DNA of 64,000 nucleotides, taken from Amphibalanus amphitrite (taxonomy: Eukaryota > Arthropoda > Thecostraca > Balanomorpha > Balanidae). Numbering within the stretch: the first letter of the stretch is position 1; every line of letters starts with the position of its first letter. Made by a program: the position numbers and the translations under genes. The DNA lies in assembly GCF_019059575.1 (NCBI RefSeq), contig NW_024882308.1:248001-312000 (forward strand). Reading direction: 5' to 3'. The notes beneath the pieces are model-generated. The model saw only the letters and a program-made list of their open reading frames with translations, was not told the origin of the DNA and searched no databases. This document shows positions 21,766 to 33,600 of the stretch, piece by piece.

Positions 21766-22942
21766 CCCGCGCCCCACTGGGGTCTGTGTATAACACGCCC
21801 TACTGGGGGGGGGGGGGCTATTCATAGCCCCCCCTCCTAACTCCGAAACTACTGGGCCGATCGTCAAAATTCAAACGGCGTCTGATAGCCCCGGAAAAAC
21901 TGTCGAGCGAAACCTAATTTCATTGACCTCGAGGTCACCGATGACGTCACAGGTCAGGTCAAAGTAAAAATTATTAGCACTTTGGCTTGTTCACATTTTG
22001 GGCTCTGGCCGCCGTCTTACAAGTCAGATCAGGCTCATTTTTGGTTTCCACACTCGTGAACAGATGCTCTAGATACCTTGAGGGTACCAAACTTGTACTT
22101 TGATTTTCAGGTCAGGGTCAGGTCATCACAGGTCACGAAAATATTATATCATGCGTCGGTCACGTGACACATGTTTTATGGTCCATTTAGGCCATAGATT
22201 TCGAATTTGATGTCGTCTGTGTCATTCGAGGTCATTTTGAGTCGAATTTAGCTTAGGTCAGGTCACTTTCAGGTCAAAAAAGGTCAAATTTTGAAGTTAA
22301 AATTTTCAACAAAAAAGGTGTCTATTGGATGCAGTTTGAGCTCAGGAACACGATGGTCCCATTTATATTGGTGTACGATGTCAAATACGTACTGAAAAAG
22401 TGATTTGAAAAATTAATAATTGTGAATTGTTTGCAATAATGCGTATAACTTGGCCATATTTGAAGATATTTAGCTAAAACTTGCTAGAGTTAGTCATAAT
22501 CATGCGTTCTGTCACATATGTTCCGGTTTTTTCGAAAAGTCAAAAACTTTTTGAAAAAAATATAAAAATATAAATTTTGAATATTATTATATAAAATTTT
22601 CGCAATTTTCAAAATTTTGAAAATCCGAGATAGCAGTTTGATAGCGCGGTCAATTCTGAGTCCTTTCATGCAAAGAAATTGGATCTAGCTTAAAAACTGA
22701 GCTCTTGGGAGCGATTGCCGTGGTTCAATGTTTTGCGTCGAAATCGGACGAACATGACGTCACTCTGACGTCATTTCCGGCCGACCTATGGTAGCTACGA
22801 AGTTCAAATTTTGACACAAGGTGTCAAATTGATGCAGCCGAAGGTACTGAAAGTTTGGCGTTGATACGTCAAGCGGTTTGGAAGTTATTGCAGAAAAACG
22901 GGAGGGGGGGCTATAAATAGCCCCCCCCCAGTGGGGCGCGGG
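21766..22942. mobile_element. TTAA-flanked element, CCCGCGCCCCACTGGGG family, complete copy
   Basis: TTAA at 21762-21765 and 22943-22946 flanks 1177 bp with ends CCCGCGCCCCACTGGGG and CCCCAGTGGGGCGCGGG. Just inside each end is a G-run/C-run hairpin around CTATTCATAGCC or CTATAAATAGCC. The interior carries many AGGTCA motifs. There is no transposase. Fragments of the family are at 28244-28571 and 41251-41310. Confidence 0.85.
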
Positions 22943-22964
22943 TTAAAGAGGAAAACATCCCATT

Positions 22965-24655
22965 CAGGGCTGGGAAATCTCTCATACTTTCATACTCCAG
23001 TAGGTAGCAGATATCGCTTTATTGTTCCATCAATTGTAGCAAAATGAACATTTCTCTCTTCCGTACATCATAAAGAAAAATACAATAAAAACATCAAAAT
23101 TCGCACATTTTCAAAATAGAGGTACTACCAGCCAGTGATCTCGTCGGCGAATAAGAGCAAAACATCTCTGTAAGACTAACACAAGTTCAAAACGTCAGCT
23201 TTGTGCTCCATTTTATGACGAATCTGGCGGCTCTTTGTAGCAGTTTCAATTGTAGCATCACTAATTCTTCATACTCTGAGTCGTGTAACAAAAGGTATCT
23301 GCTACGCCTTTTTATGCGCTATCTTTTTTATGAATATTGCAAAAAGGAGTTTCATTATTTGTGAAATATTCAAATTACATATTTACGAAACAAAACAAAT
23401 TGTTTTTAAAGGGGCATTGTTCAATGATCAATAAAAATACGAAAAGAATCAACTCATTCTGCCCATGGCATCTCTAAAAAGCCATCTTTTATGATACAGT
23501 GCCCTGTAACGTCTTTTATCCTTTTTGATGACGTCATATACAATTTTATTCAGTTTTTAATGTATAATATTGTTAAAATCATACTTATTTGAACCAAATT
23601 AGAGTTTGAAAGAACTAATGAACATTTTTTGTAAGTTTTATTGAGAAATTGTGTCAAAAATATGCAAATTACGTCATTGCTGCTTGTGTATTTTGTTGAT
23701 GCATTGTTTCTGGCGCATTAGAGACAATTCTAGTTGTCGTTTCGCGTGGATAGTTCAGTTGAGTTTGATGAGTGTTTCTGGGTGTTTTTGAATTATTTCA
23801 GCTATTTTAGCTTTTATTTTGCCTCTATTTTGGGGAAGTGGGATATTCCAGGCCTAATTTCAAGTGTTGCAATGACAACTGTCCCTAAAGCGGCGTGCAG
23901 TACACAGTTAAAGAGCAAGGTAGCCGCCCAGCACGCAAAGCAAGATGTGTGAAGATATAGGGAGATACCTAAGATCGATTGGCGCAGAAGGTGAGATCTG
24001 ATTTAAATATTGATCAAGTAACGCCCAGAAAAGAATTTTTTATTTACTTTTTTACATGTTCAATTAATTATTGTATTAACGCTAAACCTTGATTGGTGGC
24101 AACTGGCAACTTTTGTACAGCGGGCTCGGCATGCACAATGATTGTAAATTGTTGACCAGACTGAGCAGCCAAATCAACCTGATTTCTTTCAAATACTTTC
24201 TGCCTGAGTAGGCTGATACAATCTGAATCCTGAAGTTGCTGGAATGCTGATAGGAAAATTCTAGGGATCACTGGAGCTCTCTGGTGCTCTCAGGTGGTGC
24301 TGGAACTTGCCCTGAGAAAGCCCTACAGCACCTTATTTTGATATTTGTATGCTTTTTCTAAACCTGAGTAGTGAGTACCTACAAAGAGTAAAAAATAAGA
24401 AAAAGGACATTCACAGGGGACATAAGCAAGACACTATCTGTTTTTGTTTGTGCAACCAACTAAATAAAAACATTCAAAGCTCAATTTGAGAATAGATAGA
24501 AAATGAAAGTGGAAAGCTCTGTCCAGAATTTTGATTACTTGTAAAATCATTTTCTCTAGCAGAAATGATGTGAGGAACATTTGTGGCAATGTAGCTAATA
24601 AAGAGTTTCTTGTATTATCTGGTATGTAGCAGATTCAGCATTTTTCCCAGCCCTG
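22965..24655. mobile_element. hAT-like transposon with 8-bp target duplication
   Basis: ATCCCATT occurs at 22957-22964 and again at 24656-24663, directly flanking ends CAGGGCTGGGAAA and TTTTCCCAGCCCTG. An 8-bp duplication with CAGGG..CCCTG ends is typical of hAT. The element is 1691 bp and AT-rich. One short - strand frame (24271-24068) containing QQFTIIVHAEPAVQKLP looks protein-like but matches nothing I know, and no dimerisation domain is recognisable. Confidence 0.88.
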
Positions 24656-24745
24656 ATCCCATTGTTAAAGGATATATGGTGCAATTGACCCCATGGGCTG
24701 GTTCAATTGACCCTCGCATCGGGGTCATTTGAAACGGGCGTAGAG

Positions 24746-25510
24746 CTGCAATAGGCGAAAACGTAAAGTTGACCTTTTGAGGTCACCGAGGTCACATGAG
24801 GTCACCATATTCGAAACGGCTGATGAAATCGCATACGCTGAATCGACTGGTGGTGTTTTCGTCACGATCGGCCCAGTAGTTCCTGAGTTATAGAATGGCT
24901 GCAATAGGCGAAAACGTAAAGTTGACCGTTTGAGGTCACCGAGGTCACATGAGGTCACCATATTCAAAACGGCTGTTGAAATCGCATACGCTGATTCGAC
25001 TGGTGGTGTTTTCGTCGCGATCGGCCCAGTAGTTCCTGAGTTATAGAATGGCTGCCACAGGCCACATTGGTCATGTGACCTCCCAAGGTCACCGAGGTCA
25101 CCTGGGGTCACCATATTCGAAACGGCTGATGAAATCGCATACGCTGAATCGACTGGTGGTGTTTTCGTCACGATCGGCCCAATAGTTCCTGAGTTATAGA
25201 ATGGCTGCAATAGTCGAGAACGTAAAGTTGACCTTTTGAGGTCACCGAGGTCACCTGAGGTCACCATATTCGAAACGGCTGATGAAACCGCATACGCTGA
25301 ATCGACTGGTGGTGTTTTCGTCACGATCGGCCTAGTAGTTCCTGAGTTATAGAATGGCTGCAATAGGCGAAAACGTAAAGTTGACCTTTCGAGGTCACCG
25401 AGGTCACCTGAGGTCACCATATTCGAATCGGCTGATGAAATTGCATACGTTGAATCGACTGGTGGTGTTTTCGTCACGATCGGTCCAGTAGTTCCTGAGT
25501 TATAGAATGG
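24746..25510. repeat. 153-bp satellite, five tandem copies
   Basis: Units begin with CTGCAATAGGCG-like sequence at 24746, 24899, 25052, 25205 and 25358, an exact 153-bp period, and array end at 25510. Each unit contains clustered GAGGTCACC motifs and the phrase AGTTCCTGAGTTATAGAATGG. Since 153 is divisible by 3, a - strand frame of 286 residues runs through the array with a 51-residue repeat. That frame is best seen as a by-product. Confidence 0.93.
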
Positions 25511-27360
25511 CTGCAAGGGTGGCGGTCGAATAGTGTTGTCCAAAAAGAGCGCTAGCAGCGCGCCACTCGACGCCGCAATTGTCAAAAGCGGCGTGTTAGT
25601 ATGCTTTATTATGAATGATGCAAGGAATGATGTGTGTAAAAGTGAGTTTTATGTTGGAATAATTAATAATAATGGAGGAATTGGTTGGAATAAAATAAGT
25701 TATTTTTATTCTATTGGTTGAAGTTTTTATTCAAAAGATTTCGGTCTATAGCATTGATATTTACTGAAAATACCTTCGTTTGAATAAATTGCAGATATTT
25801 GGCAACTGAAGTGTTAGGTAGCCCAAATTGAAATGATACGTAAAAAGGTAAGAGACACCCTGATTATCATTTGAGGAACGAAAATATATGAATTTCCCTT
25901 ATAAGACTCGCTCAATATGCTATTCCGCGGTTTATGCCCCGAGGGTGTCCGAGGGTTTCCGTTAGTTTGTTGTTGGAGTCCGCTCGCCGGCGAGCCGACG
26001 TCACCACCTGTGACGTCGGCTTGCGAAATGAGTCATACCCTGCACACAAAGTAGCCGGCTGCCGAACAGCGCCCTGAGAAAATCATATGCACTGTGAGAA
26101 AATTGAATGTTGATTTTTAAACATGTGATATCTTCCTGATAATTTCTATATCAATATGCAGTGGTGGATCCAGGGGGGCAAAATGGGCATTTGCCCCCCC
26201 CCCCAAACGGCATAATTTTAGCATTACGCCTATGGACGAGGCATGGAAAGAATCGATAAATTGTTATGGTTTGCCCCTCAAAAAACTCTGAGCTGGATAG
26301 CCTCTGTCAATATGTACATTTTTGGACGAAATTAGAACAGTGGTGACGTCATGCTGTCAAACTTGTATTACAATGTAACATATAAACTATGGACGGAACC
26401 GCTTACTTGAATATAACCTCGGCAACAGCGAAAAACAAATTTTCCCCCAAATTTGTTGACACTGTCCCATTGTACCGACATTGGGTGCCTGCTGCCTCCA
26501 GTGACGTCATCATCATAGTATGTTAATTTTTTCAATGAACAATTTCTGGGTAGGTACTTATTGTGCACAATTTAAAATCAAATATTCTTTTCAGTAAGAA
26601 ATTATTGGCCAGGCGCTGAAGCTGCCAAGTGCCAAAACTCTGTGAGAGCTCAGAGCTTCGATAATGAACTTGGAGCCAGCACCTTTTGAAAAAAACTGTA
26701 GTGGCTGCATGCTTCTGTTAGATGTGTTGTTACACAAATCGTGTATACTGCTAAATGCTAATTAGAAATGACAGGTATGCTCTTTTATGTGTTTTTAGGT
26801 TGTTGAGTTTTTAGGTTGGTATGTAACGTTAATGTTATATGCCGTACAACTGATTAATTAGTTCAGACATAATTCTTGAGAAGTCGGCTATGACCGTGGA
26901 GCTCAAGCTGTAGCTATGGGCAAATACAAGCTATGAGTCTGTGAAATAGAAGGTAAACAAATTTGATGAAATTGATCGTCTGTGAATTCTTGTGAAATCA
27001 ATGTGCGCCAACCAGTTTTCTCAGTAATTCAGCTAGCAATTTTTGTGCTGTGTTCAAAAAGACGTTTACAGTGAAGGGCAAACTTAAAATAAACGAACTA
27101 TATCTAATTTGTTTTGTTTTGGGTGTTCTTATTGACACAGCCTTGGATATCTGTATTGGAGACTGGAGTAGGTATTTTTTCCTCATTATGGTAGGCATGA
27201 TCCCTGACTAAAATGACTTTGGTTTGGATGTTTTGTGTGGCTGTTTGAACTTTTAAAAGGCATATGTTCTGTGTTGATCTCATTACCTTTGTTTTGCTCA
27301 TTCAAATGGTAGTTCTACCCAGTACCCTTACATGCCAAAATTTGTGCCTTTGCAGCTACA
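25511..27360. other. Interval upstream of TIM22
   Basis: I find no second gene. A hAT-like end, CAGTGGTGGATCCAGGGG, occurs at 26158. Positions 26990-27110 match the repeat at 39680-39780. A possible splice acceptor, TTTGCAG, ends at 27355, just before the TIM22 ATG, so a 5' non-coding or short coding exon may lie in this interval. Confidence 0.4.
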
Positions 27361-27622
27361 ATGATTTCAGACATCAGAGAAGCTCCTGGTCAACATCATT
27401 ACACTAGTACAGATGCAAGAGTTTTTGAATCAGTGTATGGACTTTCATTGGAAAAGATGGATGATGTTTGTAAATACATGATGCTGAATCCAAGAAGATA
27501 TAGAGAGAATATTCAAGTACCTACTATTCTGACTCCTCCATACATCAAAACAAGAGAAGAAAAGATGGTGCAAGCTTTCTTTGAAAGCTGTCCGTTCAAG
27601 GCTGGCATCAGTGGCATTGCAG
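27361..27622 (+). CDS. TIMM22: TIM22 exon 1
   Basis: It encodes residues 1-87 plus the first base of codon 88, ending [11 protein letters not shown]. The donor GTCAGG follows G at 27622 (phase 1). It provides the matrix/intermembrane-space N-terminal region and the start of the first membrane helix. Confidence 0.88.
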
Positions 27623-30600
27623 GTCAGGTTAAAGTGCTAACATTGATTTAATACTAGGCACCTACTTACCACCTATCCCTGACAATGTAGAAGGTTATTG
27701 TCACTCATTTCAACATTGTTTTGAACTCAGGTTAAGATTAAACCTTTACCTATCTAATTGGGTATAAGGGTGTGTCATTTCAATATTTTTCCTCCAATGC
27801 TTTTCTACAGTACTTTCAATACTTTTTGTGTTAGGGACCTTGACTTTTTCTCTCAGATCAAGCGCTCCCACTGATTTGTCTTTTGCTTATGAGGGTGTGT
27901 ATCATTATGCTACATCGCCAACGTCTCACGATTCGTTGCATATGTCTTTTCACGGCAAACATAGAACGAAACATACCCCGCGTTCGATGTCTCTAGGACG
28001 ACGAAGATTCTACGTCGCCCGGCCAATCACGTTCCATAACATTAACCTCTATAGTAACCTTATAGAGGGCTTTTATTAATGTCAGTGGTCCATAACCGCA
28101 GCCGGGCCCCCGCTGACCTTGAACGGGATGGCCGGACGGCGTAGAATCTTCGTCGTCTAAGAGACATCGAACGTGGGGAAAATCAGAGGCCGGTTTTACC
28201 CGTTTTACCAACAGAAAAAAGTCGCCTGCTGGATTTTCCTCAACCCGCGCCCCACTGGGGTCTGTATAACAGGCCTCCTGGGGGGGGGGGGGGGGGGCTA
28301 TTCATACCACCCTCCCAACTCCGAAACTACTGGGCCGATCGTCAAAATTCAAACTGCGTCTAATAGCCCCGGAAAAACTGTCTGGCGCAACCTACTTTCA
28401 TTGACCTTGAGGTCACTGATGACGTCACAGGTCAGGTCAAATAAAAATTATCGTTGTTTGGCTTGTTCACAATTTGGGCTCTGGCCGCCGTCTTACAAGT
28501 CAGATCAGGCTCATTTTTGGTTTACACGCTCGTGAACAGCTGCTTTAGATACCCTGAGGGTACCAAACTTGGGGGAGACTAAATGCTTACTTCGAAATCC
28601 AAGCTGCGTTGCGGCATTGGCGGTTATGTGCGGCGTGTATGCCGCATGATTAGTAAGCGGCGACCACTAAATTAAAAACTCAATAGCTTTGACCTGTTTT
28701 CAATGGATAACACTGCATACCAAAAATGACCATCGCTCTCGTCATTACGGAGCGAGCGAAGCGAGCGTAGTCTTTCCTTAGATTAACGGAAATTTCTGAG
28801 TATGAGCGGCCGGCCGGCCGTGGTCACGCTTTTGCGAGGCTTATATCTCAGCAACCACTTGACCGATTTACATGCGGTAATTTTTGTAGGGTAGCTTCAT
28901 TCCTTCTACCAAGTATTGGACTATTCCCGATGCATGTGGGTGACCCCTTATGCACGTGCCACGTGCAAAACGAAGAGGTGTCACTTTTGCAATTGTTGCA
29001 ATATCTCGGTAACTACTTGGCCGATTGCGCTGAAAGTTGGCATGTAGGTAGGCACCCACTATGCAATGCATATCCATGTGCCAGAGTTGGGGTGCTGCTG
29101 CACGTGCGCACGTGCAGGGGTCGATTCCAGATCTCGAGAACGGCTGGACCGATTGCGCTCAAATTTGGTACACGGTTACGGAGCAGTTAGTAGGGTGCCG
29201 TGCAAAAGTCAGTTGGGACCCATTTTGCACGTGCGCACGTGCAGGGTGCCGCTTCCAGATCTCGAGAACGGCTGAGCCGATTGTGCTCAAATTCGGCACA
29301 TCGCTAGAGACCGGTTAGTAGGGTGCCGTGCACAAGTCAGTTGGAGGTACCCCCTCGAAATTTTGCACGTGCAAGGGTCACCCTCTCGCCCGCTCCGTTA
29401 GTCGCCCCAAAAGGCGTTATACTGGTAGGATATTTAGATTTAAATAACTAACTTATCTACATCATCGTTTTGAGCCAAATTAATACTTTCAACTTGACCC
29501 TCGCCCGTATTGGTGTTTTTCCAGCCGCGAACGTATAAGGTATAACCCCTTGCCGTTTCGCTCCTGATCAAGCTAGAGCTTCGCGGAAAAACGAGCGTGT
29601 TGCCCGTGACGAGAGGAAGCCGATGATACCCAATTTTAAGGTCCTAGGTCATCGGTTGACCTTCCAGGTCAGGTCAGGGAAAATTGGGACCTGTTAGAAC
29701 GTCGTAGTGTGGCTGCTATGGGTTTTTTTCGGGGTGCTGATCACGAATATCATGCTAGTTTTGATCACAGATGTTTTCATTCATTTAGGCCTGGTCGGGT
29801 CAGGTCAGGTCAGGTCAACCAGTAGAGGTCCTGCCGGGTATTTGTAGTAGGTGTCAACCGCCTCTGACAGCCTCGTAACATGTTACGAAGGCACCAGAAC
29901 TACTTTGTAAACGTTCATGTGGCTGCTAAATTCGAATTCAGTTCGAAAAACTGGCCTAGAAACATGTCAAACTCGAAAAAGTGAACCGAGGTCACCAAAG
30001 GTCAGTGACCTGACCTGACCTTCAGGTGACCTTGACACCCACCCTAATGCATGGGGCAACATCATTACGGAGCGAGCGAAGCGAGCGTAGTCTTTCCTTA
30101 GATTAACGGAAATTTCTGAGTATGAGCGGCCGGCCGGCCGGCCGGCCGGCCGGCCGTGGTCACGCTTTTGCGAGGCTTATATCTCAGCAACCACTTGACC
30201 GATTTACACGGGGTAATTTTTGTAGGGTAGCTTCATTCCTTCTTCCAAGTATTGGACTATTCCCGATGCATGTGGGTTACCCCTTATGCACGTGCCACGT
30301 GCAAAACGAAGAGGTGTCAGTTTTGTAATTGTTGCAATATCTCGGTAATTACTTGGCCGATTGCGCTGAAAGTTGGCATGTAGGTAGGCACCCACTAGGC
30401 ACTGCATATACATGTGCCAGAAATGGGGTGCTGCTGCACGTGCGCACGTGCAGGGGTCGTTTCCAGATCTCGAGAACGGCTGGACCGATTGCGCTCAAAT
30501 TTGGTACACGGTTAGGGACCGGTTAGTAGGGTGCCGTGCACAAGTCAGTTGGGACCCATTTTGCACGTGCGCACGTGCAGGGTGCCGCTTCCAGATCTCG

Positions 30601-33600
30601 AGAACGGCTGGGCCGATTGTGCCCAAATTTGGCACATCGCTAGAGACCAGTTAGTAGGGTGCCGTGCACAAGTCAGTTGGAGGTACCCCCTCGCAATTTC
30701 GCACGTGCAAGGCCCACCCTCTCGCTCGCTCCGTTAGTCGCCCCAAAAGGCGTTATACTGGTATCACATGTTTGAACGCTTGAAACTACGAAAAGACTGC
30801 AAACGCGCTGCTAATGCGAGCCGACATACGCTGAATCGCGGTTCCGGCCAAACATGGTCTCGAAAAGTAGGTCACAGGTCAAAGGTTATTTGCGTCAGGG
30901 TCATGAAATTTTCAGGGTAGGTGTAAAATTGATCAACGCGAGGGTACTAAAAGTAACGTCGTGATCGGCCGCTTTTTACGCGAGTTATTCGCGAAAAACC
31001 GAGGGGAGTCCGTTCGACCCCCCCCCTTAAAGGGCGAGGGTTAACTGACAGTCAGAACTCCGAACAAGTTCGGTCTTGTTTGTGAATTTGTCGGAGCATT
31101 ACCTAAATCTAGTAGAGATGATGGAGGGAAACTAGGCTTTTAAGGAAGGAAGGGGGTCGGTGACGGTCAGGGGCACTACAAGCAGAGCAGTCATAAGCTG
31201 GTGACAGGGCTGACATACCATGTTTTGATAGCATGACTGAAACAGACTTTTTGGGTAGCCAGGAAATCGCATGCGAGAGCCTATTGAAATTCTTACATCG
31301 GCCTTTATATGCACCAGTCGTATACAGGTGCGGGATTTGGCATACGATTTCCAGACAATCGAAAGACTGTTTGGAGCCAACGAAGGAAGGAATGAGTGAG
31401 TACTAAGTTGAAAGCATTAATTTGGTTCAAAATGATGATGCAGATAACTTAGTTATTTAAATCTAAATATCTTACGACGAGAGCGATTGGCATTTTTGGT
31501 ATGCAGTGTTATTCATTGAAAACAGGTTGGAGCGTTTAAGTCTTTAATTTAGTGGTCGCCGCCTACTAATCATGCGGCATACACGCCGCACATAACCGCC
31601 AATGCCGCAACACAGCTTAGATTTCGAAGTAAGCATTTAGTCTCACCCCCAAACTTGTACTTTGATTTTCAAGGAAGCGCCCCCTGCACGTGCGCACGTG
31701 CAGTAGCACCTTAACCGCAACACATGGGATTGTATTGCCTGGTGGGTGCCACCTGTATGCCAAGTTTCAGCGAAATCGCCCCAGTAATTACCGAGTTATT
31801 GAAATGGGAACAAATTTGGCACCTCTTCTTTTTGCATTTTGCACGTGCAGTGGGGGTAGACAATCGCCCAAGCGGCTGCTGAGATATGAGCCTCTCAAAA
31901 CCACTGCTTTTGCAAAACAGCTTGAACACCCTTGACTTTTCACGTGGCACGTGCCACGACGGTCATTGAGACGTATCAAAAGTAGTTAATTACGGGGTGG
32001 AAGGGATGGGGCTACCCAGCAAAAAAGACCGCAGGCCAATCGGTCTAGCGGTTGCTGAGATATAAGCCTCTCAAAAGCGTTACAGGCCGGGCGTGGCCGG
32101 GCCGCTCATACTGATATTTTTTCGTTATATTGAAAAGAATCACTTCGCTCGCTGCGCTCGCTCGCTCGTAATCATGTGACGTCATTGAAGGTCACCAAAT
32201 ATTTTTTTTTTGCTTATAACTCCTTACAGGTTCGAGATACAGATGCGCGGATGGGCTCATTGTGCTCAGCTCGTCAAGGCGCATCGAATGATATATGATG
32301 ACCTTAGGTCACGTGACCTAAGATCAACTTTTGACTCTGACCTTTTGAGGTCAACATACATATGTTTCGATGCGGATCGACGAGAGGATCGCGATGGTGT
32401 TATTAGTTTGTTCCTAGCTGAGATACTGTTAAACTTATTCGAGAAAAATTCATATATATGTAGTGCGCTATTTCGACTTCCTTTTTACCCCTGTGACGTC
32501 ATCTTTGACCTGACCTGAAAATGACCTCAGTAAAAATTGTAGACCTATCCGTGTGTACCCTGTGCCGTTTACCGCTTGTCGCTATATCGCTTTGTTCTCG
32601 AGATCTCGCTGTCGCACCCGCTCGTAATAATGGACAAGTCAAATAATGACCTGACCTGAGGTCAACGCAGGGCGATAGCCACTTTTATTATCGCATATAA
32701 ATGACAAGTGATAAGGCTTTAATAGTCAACAGACGAAATTGCAACTTTCAGTGGGGAAACTGTCAAGGTCACTCTTCGAACAATAGGTCAAAAGGTCACG
32801 TGATCAAAATTTTAAAATTGAACATCCGAGCTAGCCAAAATGTTCGTTTGTTGATTGAGATTTGAACCATATACAGTTGTCAGTTTTTATCATAGAAAAC
32901 CAATAGTTTCTGAGTTATAAGCTGCCAAACATAGGGTTGCAGCGTGACCTCCAGGAATTGCCCGAGGCTATATATCGGAAACCGTTGTTCGAAGAAAAAA
33001 AAATCTTGCCACAGTTGGTTTTCCCGCCCATCACAACCCCTTGGACCAGTTTTAAACGAAAAATAAAATACGTGGGTGCAGATTTAGGTTTTTATTTGTC
33101 GATCTGTCGTGGAACGCCCCCTAGGAGTATGCGTGTTAGTTAGGAAGTTATAAATTGAGCAGATGAAGTAGGAGACAGATACTTTTTAGATGCTTGTTTC
33201 CTAGAAATACTGTCACTGCTGTCTCATTTTTTACTCTCTTTGTTTTTTCTCTCCAGGGTTTGGCCTAGGTGGAGCTCTGGGTCTCTTCACATCCAGTGTG
33301 AACCCATCAATAACTGGAGCTGAATTGAAGAGTCAGACTGCAAGAGAGGTATCCAGTATCCTGGAATAGTTTGGAGCTAATGCATTAGATCAATTATGGA
33401 TTAAAGAATGTCAGGTCAAAATGGCGGTTCTGCATGTTAGCGCACATTTTCCATGCGTTCCCAGACTTTCTTGTGATTAGAAACGTGCCAGCATGTGAAA
33501 TTATGCTTGCCCCATCAGACTGGTGTTTGATTCATCTGTGATTGAATCGATTGGATTGAATCAAACAAAATTTGTTGAATCAAAAAGGTTTGATTCACCG

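Larger units (their letters stand above)
28572..31650. mobile_element. Long-TIR transposon (GGGG(GT)GAGACTAAATGC ends) with nested insertions
   Basis: AAACTTG (28565-28571 and 31651-31657) is duplicated around it; the uninterrupted site in the 21766 copy has it once, which confirms insertion. Inverted repeats of more than 200 bp run from GAGACTAAATGCTTACTTCG inwards on the left and from CGAAGTAAGCATTTAGTCTC on the right. The left repeat is itself split by the insertion at 28741-29442. Between the repeats lie another TTAA element and a short unique stretch (31045-31395) with no recognisable transposase. The superfamily is uncertain. Confidence 0.75.

Noticed and set aside
24746..25510. CRISPR-like array
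   Set aside because: The 153-bp units are contiguous with no unique spacers, in a eukaryotic genome; this is a satellite.
24725..25585. 286-residue - strand ORF as a real repeat protein gene
   Set aside because: It coincides with the 153-bp satellite; the open frame follows from a period divisible by three, and there is no promoter, start context or domain.
28930..30737. Repeated Cys-rich ORFs ([22 protein letters not shown]) as a gene family
   Set aside because: They lie inside the two GAGCGAGCG element copies in several frames, with no splice structure or start context.
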